Shown piece after piece: positions 1 to 7,517 of a stretch of DNA of 16,285 nucleotides. The first letter of the stretch is position 1; each line of letters starts with the position of its first letter. Both the position numbers and the translations under genes were made by a program. The notes beneath the pieces were generated by a model. The model saw only the letters and a program-made list of their open reading frames with translations, was not told the DNA's origin and ran no database searches. The stretch is from Bacteroidales bacterium (GTDB lineage: Bacteria > Bacteroidota > Bacteroidia > Bacteroidales > Bacteroidaceae), in assembly GCA_004557035.1 (NCBI GenBank), contig SFFB01000040.1, positions 1-16,285 of the forward strand. The letters are read 5' to 3'.

Positions 1-1
1 G

Positions 2-139
2 ACCAACGAAACCATCAACAACCACACCGGCTGGTTCCGCGTGGTGGCCTCTTCATACGACGACAAGGCCTCGGCCGTCAATTCACGCAACGAGCTCAAA
101 AGCACTTACGCAGGCGCTTGGTTGCTCTATAATAAATAA
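2..139 (+). CDS. SPOR-domain protein, C-terminal end only
   Basis: This is the tail (45 residues plus TAA) of a gene that begins left of the window. The reading frame starting at base 2 gives a block around GWFRVVASSYDDKASAVNSR and then ELKSTYAGAWLLYNK. That is the pattern of the second half of a SPOR domain: a strand with aromatic residues, a helix with regularly spaced Ala/Asn, then a final strand rich in hydrophobics. SPOR domains bind peptidoglycan stripped of stem peptides, often at division sites, and usually sit at the extreme C-terminus of membrane-anchored or periplasmic proteins, as here. The rest of the protein cannot be seen, so its role beyond cell-wall binding is unknown. No T-run terminator follows; the next distinct structure is the repeat hairpin near 231-256. 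Confidence 0.7.
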   Translation, partial: TNETINNHTGWFRVVASSYDDKASAVNSRNELKSTYAGAWLLYNK

Positions 140-190
140 GACTAAGAGTCTGAAAGATTTAAGAGACTAAAAGTAATTGTCAATCAGTTT

Positions 191-303
191 GCCGACCTTA
201 CCGCCGGCCGGATATTAGAGAAACATCCCATAGCCCAGGCCTAACGACCTGGGCTATTGTGTTACGCCCCTTCATAAATGCAAGCCCCGGGCTGCGGCTC
301 GGC
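191..303 (+). repeat. Interspersed palindromic repeat, single unit (copy 1)
   Basis: The stretch contains, in order, a GCCGACCTTAC...GGCCGG block (191-211), a strong hairpin with arms TAGCCCAGG (231-239) and CCTGGGCTA (248-256), and a GTGTTACGCCCCTTCA block (259-274), then a GC-rich tail. The same three blocks in the same order and similar spacing form the right arm of the large palindrome at 4118-4205, so the two are copies of one repeat family. This copy is more degenerate in its third hairpin. It lies between the SPOR gene and the DUF5686 gene. The hairpin might act as a transcript end, but it lacks a T-run. The open frame of the next gene runs back into this repeat, which argues against the earliest ATG (278) as its start. 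Confidence 0.7.
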
Positions 304-433
304 AATTCAAACAAGTTTGATTGCTCTCGCCTTGCACCAACTTACAGGCCTTGCTTGGCTACTCTCGGCCTTTTTGACTTTTTGTCTCCCCATAATAAAG
401 AACAAATTGTCTGACCCTCTCCTCCCCTTTCGT

Positions 434-2605
434 ATGCCAGACAGACCATATCGAAGCGCACAAGATTCGGGCCGCCATAAGGTGGGCCGATGGTGGTGTG
501 GGGTCTTGACTTTGATAATCACTTTCTGCCTGATGACGCTTACGGCGAAAGCAGACAGCCGGCAAGAATGTCAAGAGCCCACGGCCGACAGCATTATGGC
601 AAGGGTATATCGCTATCCTGCCAGCCTCGGCAGGACGCTTCCTGACACCTGGCAGATGAAAGTCTATGCGGCACACACACTACACACCCGTCGCAAAAAC
701 ATCTTGATCCGCTACATCCCGGGGCTCTTCAGACTGGAACGGGGAGACAGAAACTATTTCGGGGAGTCGCTTAATCTTTATGAGAAAAAGCCGGATGGCG
801 TGATGACCAAGAAAGTGTTGGCAACCTATGGCACTATGCCCTATCGACGCAGCAGTGAGGTGTGGACGGGACAATACAATCCGTCTATCTATGCTGACGG
901 CTTATTTTCTGACCGCATTCTCTCTCCGCTCTGGCCGTCAAACCGCCGCTATTATCGCTTTGCCGTTACCCACAGCCGGTTGGAGGAGGGTCGTATCATT
1001 GTATGTGTAAGTGTGACGCCGCGCTTCTCCAACACCCAGCTGGTAAAAGGTGGCTTCGATGCCGATGCCGAGACTGGTCGCGTGTGTCGTTTCAATTTTG
1101 ACTTTGTCTATGGTTTTGGCCGTCTGCATATTGAGGGTGAAATGGGACGCCGTGGATTGGCGTCGCTGGTGCCTTGCCGTATGGCTTTGACCTCGCGGCT
1201 TTCGGTTTTAGGTAACAAGATTGACGAGACATTCGATGCCACGGCGCTCTATGACTTCGACAATGCTGGTCAGTCAAAGCTGCCCGGCAAAATGGAGATT
1301 TGGACGATAAAAGCTGACACGGTGGTACGCGAAAAAGCCTTTTTCGATACCTATCGTCCACGCCCGTTGTCGACTGAGCAGACGGCCGTCTATGAAAGGT
1401 CAGACACCACTACCCAGCAAGCCGACACGACGTCTCGACCCATCAGGCGTTTCATCTCTCCCGGCACTGAAGACGTACTGTTTGACAGCCACATTGTGGC
1501 ACTTTCGCCCACGGGCTTCGTCAAATTGCCTCCCCTGCTCACACCGCGCAGCATTGGCTGGAGTCGGAGCAAAGGTTTTTCGCTGCAAACGCGCTTTGTC
1601 TTTTCCAAACAATGGCCACGACGATGTGGATTGGAGTTTGCCCCTCGTGTGGGTTATAATTTCAAGCAAAAGCAGGTGTATTGGCGGCTCCCGCTGCGAA
1701 TGGATTTATATCGGCTCCGCAATGGATCGCTGATCGTAGAAACCTCCGGCGGCGATCACGCCTACAGCAGTAGCCAGGCAGACGAAATACGCCGCCGACT
1801 GGCCGGCCAGACAAAATACGACTCGCTCATCCATCTCTTCGACCAATATCAGTTTCACTACTATCGTGACAACCGCCTGCTGGCCTCTCTTTCTCTCTCG
1901 CCCTTGCCACGCGTCACACTGCAAACGGGTGTGCGTTTTCACTATCGCACACTCATCGGATGGAACGAGACGGCGGCAGCAGGCGGTATGAAACACCATC
2001 TGTCCAGCATTGCCCCACGCCTGCAACTCGTCTGGACTCCGCAGTCGGTGCGCTCCGGGCGCTCATTATGGGCCGGCCATCCCATGCTGATGGCCGACTA
2101 TGAGCGAGGCTTCAGTCTGGGACAAGCCGCCACGCGCTACGAACGCATTGAAACCGACCTCAGATACTCCCTGCCACTGCACGCCTTACGGGCCATCCAT
2201 CTCAGAGCCGGCACCGGCTTTTACACGCGCAGGGGCCAAGACAGTTTTATCGACTACGACCATTTCCGCGACGAATGGATGCCCCAGGGATGGCGTGACG
2301 AACTCTCCGGACAATTCCAACTGCTCGACAGCCGCTGGTATAATGAGTCTGACTACTACGCTCGACTGTCGGCGGCCTACGAGAGTCCGATGCTGCTCAT
2401 CTCACGCATAGGCAAACTCACACGCTATGTGCAGAAAGAACGCCTCTACGTCAACCTGCTTCACGTCAAAGCCTTGGGACCTTATGGCGAATTGGGCTAT
2501 GGCATTAGCCTTCCAATGATAGATTTTGGGGCTTTTATGTCGATTGCTAACGGCAGAGCCACTAAATTTGCAGTAAAAATAGCCCTAAGCCTCGGCGGCG
2601 ACTGA
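434..2605 (+). CDS. DUF5686 family outer-membrane beta-barrel protein
   Basis: The 723-residue protein matches what I recall of the DUF5686 family, common in Bacteroidetes. Signature stretches include a Tyr-rich VYRYPASLGR region, SDRILSPLWPSNRRYYRF, NTQLVKG followed by TGRVCRF, and SLVPCRMALTSRLSVLGNKI. The C-terminal half alternates aromatic and polar residues like a large beta-barrel and ends in a strand before SLGGD. Family members are predicted outer-membrane proteins of unknown function, related in fold to BamA/TamA-type barrels. I chose the ATG at 434 because it places a signal peptide at residues 19-40 (hydrophobic core LTLIITFCLMTLT, cleavage after AKA). The upstream ATG at 278 adds 52 residues encoded partly by the repeat. 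Many relatives carry an N-terminal carboxypeptidase-regulatory-like domain; it is absent here. The CNNM gene starts 57 bases downstream. Confidence 0.8.
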   Translation: MPDRPYRSAQDSGRHKVGRWWCGVLTLIITFCLMTLTAKADSRQECQEPTADSIMARVYRYPASLGRTLPDTWQMKVYAAHTLHTRRKNILIRYIPGLFRLERGDRNYFGESLNLYEKKPDGVMTKKVLATYGTMPYRRSSEVWTGQYNPSIYADGLFSDRILSPLWPSNRRYYRFAVTHSRLEEGRIIVCVSVTPRFSNTQLVKGGFDADAETGRVCRFNFDFVYGFGRLHIEGEMGRRGLASLVPCRMALTSRLSVLGNKIDETFDATALYDFDNAGQSKLPGKMEIWTIKADTVVREKAFFDTYRPRPLSTEQTAVYERSDTTTQQADTTSRPIRRFISPGTEDVLFDSHIVALSPTGFVKLPPLLTPRSIGWSRSKGFSLQTRFVFSKQWPRRCGLEFAPRVGYNFKQKQVYWRLPLRMDLYRLRNGSLIVETSGGDHAYSSSQADEIRRRLAGQTKYDSLIHLFDQYQFHYYRDNRLLASLSLSPLPRVTLQTGVRFHYRTLIGWNETAAAGGMKHHLSSIAPRLQLVWTPQSVRSGRSLWAGHPMLMADYERGFSLGQAATRYERIETDLRYSLPLHALRAIHLRAGTGFYTRRGQDSFIDYDHFRDEWMPQGWRDELSGQFQLLDSRWYNESDYYARLSAAYESPMLLISRIGKLTRYVQKERLYVNLLHVKALGPYGELGYGISLPMIDFGAFMSIANGRATKFAVKIALSLGGD

Positions 2606-2662
2606 TTTTGTCGCGGCTAATCATAAAAAAACAGATATCAATCATACAATAAACACCCATCC

Positions 2663-3703
2663 ATGTACATCCTTATGCTCGCCTATCTCATAGGCGCATT
2701 GGCCATTTCGTTTTTATGCTCAATCCTCGAAGCAGCTTTGCTTTCGGCCCCCGTGTCTTTCATTTCGATGAAAGAGGCCGAGGGAGACAAGAGGGCAAAA
2801 CGCTTGCACGACTATAAAAACAACATCGACCGTCCGGTGGCGGCCATTCTCTCTCTCAACACCATTGCCCACACCATCGGCGCCGCAGGCGTAGGTGCCG
2901 AGGCCACACGCATTTTCGGCGAAGCCTATTTTGGCTTGGTTTCGGCTGTGCTCACATTGCTCATTCTGGTGTTCTCAGAAATCATTCCGAAGACCATCGG
3001 AGCCTCACACTGGCGCCGCTTGGTATTGCCCTGCACCTCCATCATTCGTGCGCTCATCATCATCTGCTATCCCCTGGTCCTGCTCTCTGAACTCATCACC
3101 AAAGTGTTCTCCACATCTTCTCCCCAAGTGTCGGTGAGTCGTGAAGAGGTATCGGCCATGCTCAACGTCGGCACTGAAGAAGGTATCTTCAAGCCGCGCG
3201 AAAACACCACCATTCAAAACTTCCTCACCACGGCCAAGGTGACGGCTCGCGAAGTGATGACTCCCAGCCTTGTCGTAGCCTCGGCACCCGAAGAGATGAC
3301 CATGAGCGAATTTCACGGACATAAAAAGTTCAATCCCTACTCACGCATTCTAGTCTATGCCGACAGTCCCGAACTCGTCACAGGCTATATCCTCCGGGCA
3401 TCGGTCCTGGAGAAATTGGCCGAAGACAAGTTTGACCTCACGCTTTCGGCCATCCGCCGCCCCATCATGTCTTTCTCGGAAGACGCCTTGGTGGCCGAAA
3501 TTTGGGACAAGATGATTGAGCGCAAAGAGCACATCTCCATCATCACCGACGAGTATGGCTGCCTTCGCGGCATTGTCACAATGGAAGACGTGATCGAAAC
3601 CATGCTGGGCGTGGAGATTGTCGACGAAAACGACACTACCACTGACATGCAAAAATATGCTCGCGAGAAGTGGCAGAAGATTAAAGCCAAGAATTCATTA
3701 TAA
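2663..3703 (+). CDS. CNNM (DUF21) / CBS-pair membrane protein, hemolysin/CorC-like
   Basis: The 346-residue inner-membrane protein has an N-terminal CNNM (DUF21) region: hydrophobic segments near residues 1-28, 58-80, 88-110 and 124-146, with the hallmark SEIIPKTIGA at 105-114. A CBS pair follows, with CBS1 starting near VMTPSLV (about 198) and CBS2 including ISIITDEYGCLRGIVTMEDV (about 291-310). Proteins of this class are linked to divalent metal (Mg2+/Co2+) or sodium transport, with CBS domains sensing adenine nucleotides. The C-terminal CorC_HlyC domain of longer relatives is missing: only about 25 charged residues follow the CBS pair. This seems to be a short Bacteroidetes subtype rather than a truncation, since the stop follows an intact CBS2. 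As I recall, relatives often lie between lptC and ppiD in one operon; here the gene is on the opposite strand. No terminator with a T-run follows. Confidence 0.85.
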   Translation: MYILMLAYLIGALAISFLCSILEAALLSAPVSFISMKEAEGDKRAKRLHDYKNNIDRPVAAILSLNTIAHTIGAAGVGAEATRIFGEAYFGLVSAVLTLLILVFSEIIPKTIGASHWRRLVLPCTSIIRALIIICYPLVLLSELITKVFSTSSPQVSVSREEVSAMLNVGTEEGIFKPRENTTIQNFLTTAKVTAREVMTPSLVVASAPEEMTMSEFHGHKKFNPYSRILVYADSPELVTGYILRASVLEKLAEDKFDLTLSAIRRPIMSFSEDALVAEIWDKMIERKEHISIITDEYGCLRGIVTMEDVIETMLGVEIVDENDTTTDMQKYAREKWQKIKAKNSL

Positions 3704-3922
3704 GGTTTTTGTGGAGAGTGAAAACTCTTCTAAACGAAAGATTGCCGTAATCCCAACCCATAGTGGCGATATGCTGTATTTGGACATTGCCACCAATGAA
3801 TTGCCTCTCGAAATTGACAACTTTCGGAAAAATATTGCTGTCCGATAAACAGTTCTATTATTGCTTATAGGAACATAGGAATGGCTGAAAGTCATTCCTC
3901 GACCGACGAAGGAGGCCAAAGC
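3704..3922. other. Gene-poor stretch with a short unassigned open frame and small hairpins
   Basis: No convincing gene is present. A small hairpin, AGAGT-GAAA-ACTCT, lies just after the CNNM stop (about 3715-3728) but has no T-run. Overlapping the CNNM stop in another frame is an open frame to 3848 that reads KVFVESENSSKRKIAVIP..., ending NFRKNIAVR. It looks protein-like and AT-richer than its neighbours but has no start of its own except an internal ATG at 3771 (25 residues). It could be a decayed gene end. A second hairpin, AGGAATG-9 bases-CATTCCT, spans about 3877-3899 and may be the edge of the repeat region. Confidence 0.4.
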
Positions 3923-3968
3923 CCATAGCACAGGGCAGAGCCGAGCGAAGCGAGGCGGCACCCTGGGT
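3923..3968. repeat. GC-rich imperfect palindrome adjoining the inverted repeat
   Basis: CAGGG at 3931-3935 pairs with CCCTG at 3961-3965, and the interior contains the nested dyad CGAGCGAAGCG. The segment resembles the REP-type hairpins that I recall as common between Bacteroidetes genes. It lies 12 bases left of the large palindrome and may be part of the same composite element. An open frame on the minus strand across this and the next repeat (3858-4151) is best explained by the repeat and not by a gene. Confidence 0.55.
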
Positions 3969-3980
3969 TTGAGCGGCCAA

Positions 3981-4205
3981 GCAAGCCCTGAAAGGGCGCA
4001 ACATATTAGCCCAGGTCGTTAGGCCTGGGTATGCGGATTTTCCTTTAATTTCCGGCCTGTAAGGTCGGCACCCCAAGCGGCGGATTATTGATTGAATATG
4101 TATAATGTTCCCGAATTGTGCCGACCTTACAGGCCGGTTATGGGAGGCCATATTTACCCAGGCCTGACGACCTGGGCTAATATGTAACGCCCTTTCAGGG
4201 CTTGC
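3981..4205. repeat. REPIN-like inverted pair of three-hairpin repeats
   Basis: Two 51-base outer arms, 3981-4031 and 4155-4205, are reverse complements with about 48 of 51 positions matching. Two 20-base inner arms, 4052-4071 and 4118-4137, are perfect reverse complements, with a 46-base centre. Each arm contains three small hairpins: GCCCT-GAA-AGGGC; CCCAGG-8 bases-CCTGGG; and CCGGCC-TGTA-AGGTCGG. The order is A-B-C-centre-C'-B'-A'. Copy 1 at 191-303 is one C'-B'-A' unit. No transposase is encoded within or next to the element, so if it is mobile it must be moved in trans. It lies in the convergent zone between the CNNM and ppiD genes, where such elements do little harm. Confidence 0.75.
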
Positions 4206-4268
4206 TTATCCGCCACAAACTTCAACGAATTAAACCATTAGAACTGCTTACCGGACAGCTATATAAAC

Positions 4269-4319
4269 AAAAAAACTCCGCCGCGGCTTCTCTCTTAAAC
4301 GAAGAAGTCGCGGCGGAGT
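4269..4319 (-). terminator. Intrinsic terminator of ppiD
   Basis: Arms 4275-4285 (ACTCCGCCGCG) and 4309-4319 (CGCGGCGGAGT) pair perfectly over 11 bases, and the stem extends through a wobble pair into CTTCT/AGAAG. On the minus strand it is followed by seven T residues (A-run at 4269-4275). It starts 26 bases after the ppiD stop. It has no T-run of similar strength on the plus strand. Confidence 0.9.
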
Positions 4320-4345
4320 AGTTTTATTCGGTAAACCGTCTTGCC

Positions 4346-6610
4346 TTAGAACTTGAAGCGGTTGTCTTTAATCTTGGCTTCGCGGATGAAGGCGTCGTAA
4401 AGACCACCCTGCTGGCCGAAGATGCGACTCAATATGCGCTGATTGCTCTGGGCCAAAGCGGCTGTTTCGTTGTAAGTAGCGCCATTGGCGGCAGACTTAC
4501 CGTTCACCTGAGCAAAGTAGATGGTCGTAGCGGTCTTGACGGCTCCGGTGAACTTACCTGCGGCAGTGCGCTCAACGGCACCGGCGAGGGCAGGCACATA
4601 CATGCTCAACTGACCCAATGAGATTTCGGGCTGGCTGTCGGTCTGTACATTCTTCAGGGTACTTGCTCCCTTGAAGTCTTTCACGTTCTTGGCCATAGCC
4701 ATAATCTTTTCTGCCTTCTTCTCAGCCTTCACCATTTCGGTGAGTTGCTGTTTCACGGTGGGGTTGTCCCAGGCTCGATAATCGCCCTTGTTGACAGCGG
4801 TGAGTGCCACTACGAGCAGTTGGTCGTTTTCTTTGCCACACTCATAGAGTTTGGAAACTTCACCAACTTCAGCCTCTTCAAAGGCCCACATCATAGCCTG
4901 CTTGGCACCTTCGCCTCCAATGTTCATGCGGAGCGTCATGGCATCGCTTGTGGTGAAGCCGGGACGCTGGTTGATGGTAAATCCGGCTTTGGCTGCGTTT
5001 TTCTCGATGTCTTCGATGGTCTTGTTTTTGGCCAAGAAGGCGTTGAGTTGCTTGCGTTTGTCGTTGTAGGTGGCTGTAGTAAACTTCACGGGAGTCAGCA
5101 CAGCTGCTACATTATATTTCTTGGTGAGAGCCTTGGTGTCGAGCACGGTGGTGATGACGAATACCGGTTTGCCGTCTTGGGGATTGGTCACCTTGACAAA
5201 GCCCGTGGTGCCTTTGCTCATCTGGCAAACGTCCTTATATTCGTCGCTGGCGGCGCTGTCGGTCGTTTCGGGTGCGAGATAATAGGCAGTGTTCTGCCAG
5301 ATGGTGTCACCCTTCAAGCCGTATTTCTTCACCATATCCTGATGTTTGGCGGCTTCGGCGCTGAGTGTGCTTCCAGCCTTCACGGCCTTGATGATGGCAT
5401 CAGCCTTGGCCTTGTCGTCGATGGCAAACTGGCACACCTGCATGCTGTCGGGTGTAGTCTGGGCATCGATGAGTTTGATGGTGGCGAAATAGCTGGCGTT
5501 TTTCTCTCCGTAGGTGGTGAGCTCAGTCGGGGTCACCTGGCCGATGTGCATAGAGTCGAGGTGACTGGCCACCACGTTGATGTTGGTTTCGGTGAAAGCG
5601 TCTTTCTTCAAGTAGACGTTGGCAAAGGGCACGTCGGTCTTGGCACTGCGCATGATGCGCTCCACGGCTTTGGCGTCGGTGACTTTGCGGAGGGTGTCTT
5701 CAACGCTTTCCACCTGCTTCTTGATGTCGTCAATGTCTTGCGTGCTGGCTGTTACCTTCACGTTGATATACTTGATATCGCGGCTGGGCATGTTTTGGAA
5801 GAAGATGTCCTTCACACTTTCGTATTTGGCCTTGAGGTCGTCGTCGGTGAAGCTGATTTCCTTGTCTTCAACGCTTGACGTGGGCACGAAAGCCAGTTCG
5901 AGGTTGCAATTGGTAGCGGCCTCGTCAAAGTCCATTTTGGCGCCGACAGGGTTGGCCACCTGGCCCAAAGATACCATGGCGAGGTATTTCTGGGTGATGA
6001 CTTCGGCGGGAATACGGCTTTCGCAATAGAGACAGGCCTCTTTGATGTCGAGAAGCTGCTGGGCCTGTTCAGGGTTCTGCTTCTGGATTTGGGCGATAGA
6101 CTTGTCAATTTCCTTGAGAAACTGCTTGTAGCCGGCGGCCGTGGGCTGGGCACCGATACGTGCCATCATCATCATAATCTTTTGGGCATAAGGGATGGCC
6201 TGCACGTTGGTCTGTCCGTATTGCAGAGCCTGAGCCACTTGCTCAAGTTGCTGCGGAGACACGGCGGCGAGGGCATTCTGCACGTCGGCCTTAGAGGCTA
6301 CAAGACCCAGTTTGCCGGCTTGCTTGTTGATGATGTTTTCTTGGACAAACTGCTGCCATACGCCTTCACGGATTTGGTCTTTGGCGTCGTCGTTCAGTTT
6401 GCCAGTGACGATTTTGGTGATGGTTTCCTCGTGTTTTACGCGTACCTCGAGGTCTTCATAGGTCAACTCTGTGCCGTTGACTTCTGCCTCCACATTGGGG
6501 CGGGCGCAAGAGTTAAGGTCGGTAAGCGTAACAATGAAGAGCAAAAGGGCACCACCGATGACTGACATCAACAATGCCGGTTTGTTTCTAAGTGTTTGTA
6601 ATGCTGCCAT
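4346..6610 (-). CDS. ppiD: PpiD/SurA-like membrane-anchored peptidylprolyl isomerase (periplasmic foldase)
   Basis: The 754-residue protein starts MAALQTLRNKPALLMSVIGG, with one membrane helix at about residues 11-30. It then has the SurA-N-like block (NVEAEVNGTELTYEDLEVRV... and the conserved DQIREGVWQQFVQENIINKQAGKLGL). A divergent parvulin-type region lies around residues 345-500. This layout fits PpiD: a foldase anchored in the inner membrane that meets proteins as they leave the Sec channel. The parvulin active-site residues are not obvious, so chaperone activity may dominate. I chose the ATG at 6610. The open frame extends to 6736, but that extension (42 basic and polar residues) would overlap the promoter element at 6734-6741. 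The gene has its own leader and a strong terminator, so it is probably transcribed separately from lptC upstream. Confidence 0.8.
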   Translation of the reverse strand: MAALQTLRNKPALLMSVIGGALLLFIVTLTDLNSCARPNVEAEVNGTELTYEDLEVRVKHEETITKIVTGKLNDDAKDQIREGVWQQFVQENIINKQAGKLGLVASKADVQNALAAVSPQQLEQVAQALQYGQTNVQAIPYAQKIMMMMARIGAQPTAAGYKQFLKEIDKSIAQIQKQNPEQAQQLLDIKEACLYCESRIPAEVITQKYLAMVSLGQVANPVGAKMDFDEAATNCNLELAFVPTSSVEDKEISFTDDDLKAKYESVKDIFFQNMPSRDIKYINVKVTASTQDIDDIKKQVESVEDTLRKVTDAKAVERIMRSAKTDVPFANVYLKKDAFTETNINVVASHLDSMHIGQVTPTELTTYGEKNASYFATIKLIDAQTTPDSMQVCQFAIDDKAKADAIIKAVKAGSTLSAEAAKHQDMVKKYGLKGDTIWQNTAYYLAPETTDSAASDEYKDVCQMSKGTTGFVKVTNPQDGKPVFVITTVLDTKALTKKYNVAAVLTPVKFTTATYNDKRKQLNAFLAKNKTIEDIEKNAAKAGFTINQRPGFTTSDAMTLRMNIGGEGAKQAMMWAFEEAEVGEVSKLYECGKENDQLLVVALTAVNKGDYRAWDNPTVKQQLTEMVKAEKKAEKIMAMAKNVKDFKGASTLKNVQTDSQPEISLGQLSMYVPALAGAVERTAAGKFTGAVKTATTIYFAQVNGKSAANGATYNETAALAQSNQRILSRIFGQQGGLYDAFIREAKIKDNRFKF

Positions 6611-6688
6611 TGATTTATTTGTATTGTTTTTTGTTTTAGTGACGTTGGTCTGTACCGGGGCCGGCTGTTTTGTGGCCGTGATTTTCCA

Positions 6689-6706
6689 CGGCAAAGAGCT
6701 TTGCCG
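6689..6706 (-). promoter_or_regulatory. Hairpin in the ppiD 5' leader
   Basis: The arms CGGCAAAG and CTTTGCCG (8 bases each, 2 bases between) form a perfect hairpin in the roughly 115-base untranslated leader predicted between the promoter and the ppiD start. A second, smaller hairpin (CCGTG-6 bases-CACGG) partly overlaps it downstream, so the two may be alternatives. No known riboswitch pattern is recognised. The role is inferred: mRNA stability or control of expression. Confidence 0.4.
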
Positions 6707-6733
6707 GCTTGAGTTTAGGCCATAAATGACGCG

Positions 6734-6741
6734 CAAAGATA
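6734..6741 (-). promoter_or_regulatory. Probable ppiD promoter (-7 element)
   Basis: The minus strand reads TATCTTTG, an exact match to the Bacteroidetes TAnnTTTG element, in an AT-rich stretch. No TTG is found 19-21 bases upstream, so only half of the promoter is conserved. Transcription would start near 6727, giving a leader of about 115 bases before the ATG at 6610. Confidence 0.6.
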
Positions 6742-6766
6742 TAAAAAAGTAAGGAAGTGTTTCGTT

Positions 6767-6801
6767 TTCAGAGCAAAAAAATGGCGTTTTTCATCTCTGA
6801 A
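6767..6801. other. Hairpin between lptC and ppiD
   Basis: The arms TTCAGAG (6767-6773) and CTCTGAA (6795-6801) pair perfectly, with an inner A-run facing a T-run around a GGCG-type loop. It lies 18 bases after the lptC stop. It could slow or end lptC transcription, but no T-run follows the stem on the minus strand, so it is not a standard terminator. Confidence 0.35.
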
Positions 6802-6818
6802 GTTCCTGTCGGCTTGAC

Positions 6819-7517
6819 TTAAATGCGGTTTCTTGGCCGGGGCTGAGTGCGTGGAGGCACAATGATTTGTGGCAGGGTGTCGGCTGTTTCGGTCGTAGGA
6901 TCTCCCGGTGCTGTAGGCTCTGGCGGGATATTGGCCGTACCGGCTCCGCCTTCACTCTCTTGGGGTGCCGGCATATAGCCGCTGGTCTGTCTGATGCTGT
7001 AGCGGGTCATCTCTTCGTTGGAGCGGAAGTGGTCGCCTTCGATGGTTCGGTCGGGGGTGACGATATAGACGTAGCGGTCTGTCCAGAACTCGTGGCGGCT
7101 GAGGTCCCAATAGAGTTGGCTGGTCTTGAAGGTCATGCCTCGGGCAAAGTCTTTGAGAAAGACGTGGCCTCTCACGTCCCATAGGTTTTGGTTGTAGAGA
7201 AAGGCAGTATCGGCGATGACATAGAGGTCGGGGGTAAACTGGCGCGAGAAGCGTTGTAGGTAGAGTCCTTTGGCAAAGACATGGCGCGGCGGTGTGGTTT
7301 TGTCGTAGACTTCCCATTGTTCGGCAATGACCTTGAATTGCACCCTGCCGGAGTCGCTATAGAGCATCGAGCAACCCGATGTGGCCATCACGGCCATAGA
7401 GTCGCGACAGTTCAAGGCGGCTCCCATAGGTGGTGCGTCATCACCGCAGGCTGTCAAAGCCCCAATGGTCGGGAGCAGGCCGGCAATGGCCAGAAGGCAT
7501 TGGCCAAGGCGTTTCAT
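6819..7517 (-). CDS. lptC: LptC, periplasmic lipopolysaccharide-export lipoprotein
   Basis: The 232-residue protein has a lipoprotein signal: MKRLGQC, a hydrophobic core and the lipobox LTAC, with the acylated Cys at residue 24. The core fits LptC: SGRVQFKVIAEQWEVYD, FAKGLYLQRF, ADTAFLYNQNLWDVRGHVFL, MTFKTSQLYWDLSRHEFWTD, and TIEGDHFRSNEEM. LptC passes LPS from the LptBFG transporter to LptA across the periplasm. Enterobacterial LptC is held by a membrane helix, whereas this one appears to be a lipoprotein. A Pro/Thr-rich tail of about 45 residues follows the jelly-roll core. I chose the ATG at 7517, which shares a base with the TGA of the upstream gene (TGATG). The alternative ATG at 7532 would add only MEGRL. 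The overlap suggests translational coupling. Confidence 0.88.
   Translation of the reverse strand: MKRLGQCLLAIAGLLPTIGALTACGDDAPPMGAALNCRDSMAVMATSGCSMLYSDSGRVQFKVIAEQWEVYDKTTPPRHVFAKGLYLQRFSRQFTPDLYVIADTAFLYNQNLWDVRGHVFLKDFARGMTFKTSQLYWDLSRHEFWTDRYVYIVTPDRTIEGDHFRSNEEMTRYSIRQTSGYMPAPQESEGGAGTANIPPEPTAPGDPTTETADTLPQIIVPPRTQPRPRNRI

Noticed and set aside
140..190. Terminator after the SPOR gene
   Set aside because: Only a five-base stem (AGTCT/AGACT) is present, with no T-run.
278..433. N-terminal extension of the DUF5686 gene from ATG 278
   Set aside because: The extension begins inside the interspersed repeat and adds a second hydrophobic stretch before the true signal peptide.
3858..4151. 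97-residue minus-strand open frame in the convergent region
   Set aside because: It lies almost entirely in the palindromic repeats, so its reading frame is a by-product of repeat sequence.
4745..5878. 377-residue plus-strand open frame across ppiD
   Set aside because: It is the antisense shadow of ppiD, with low-complexity Gly/Val/His/Phe composition and no recognisable domain.
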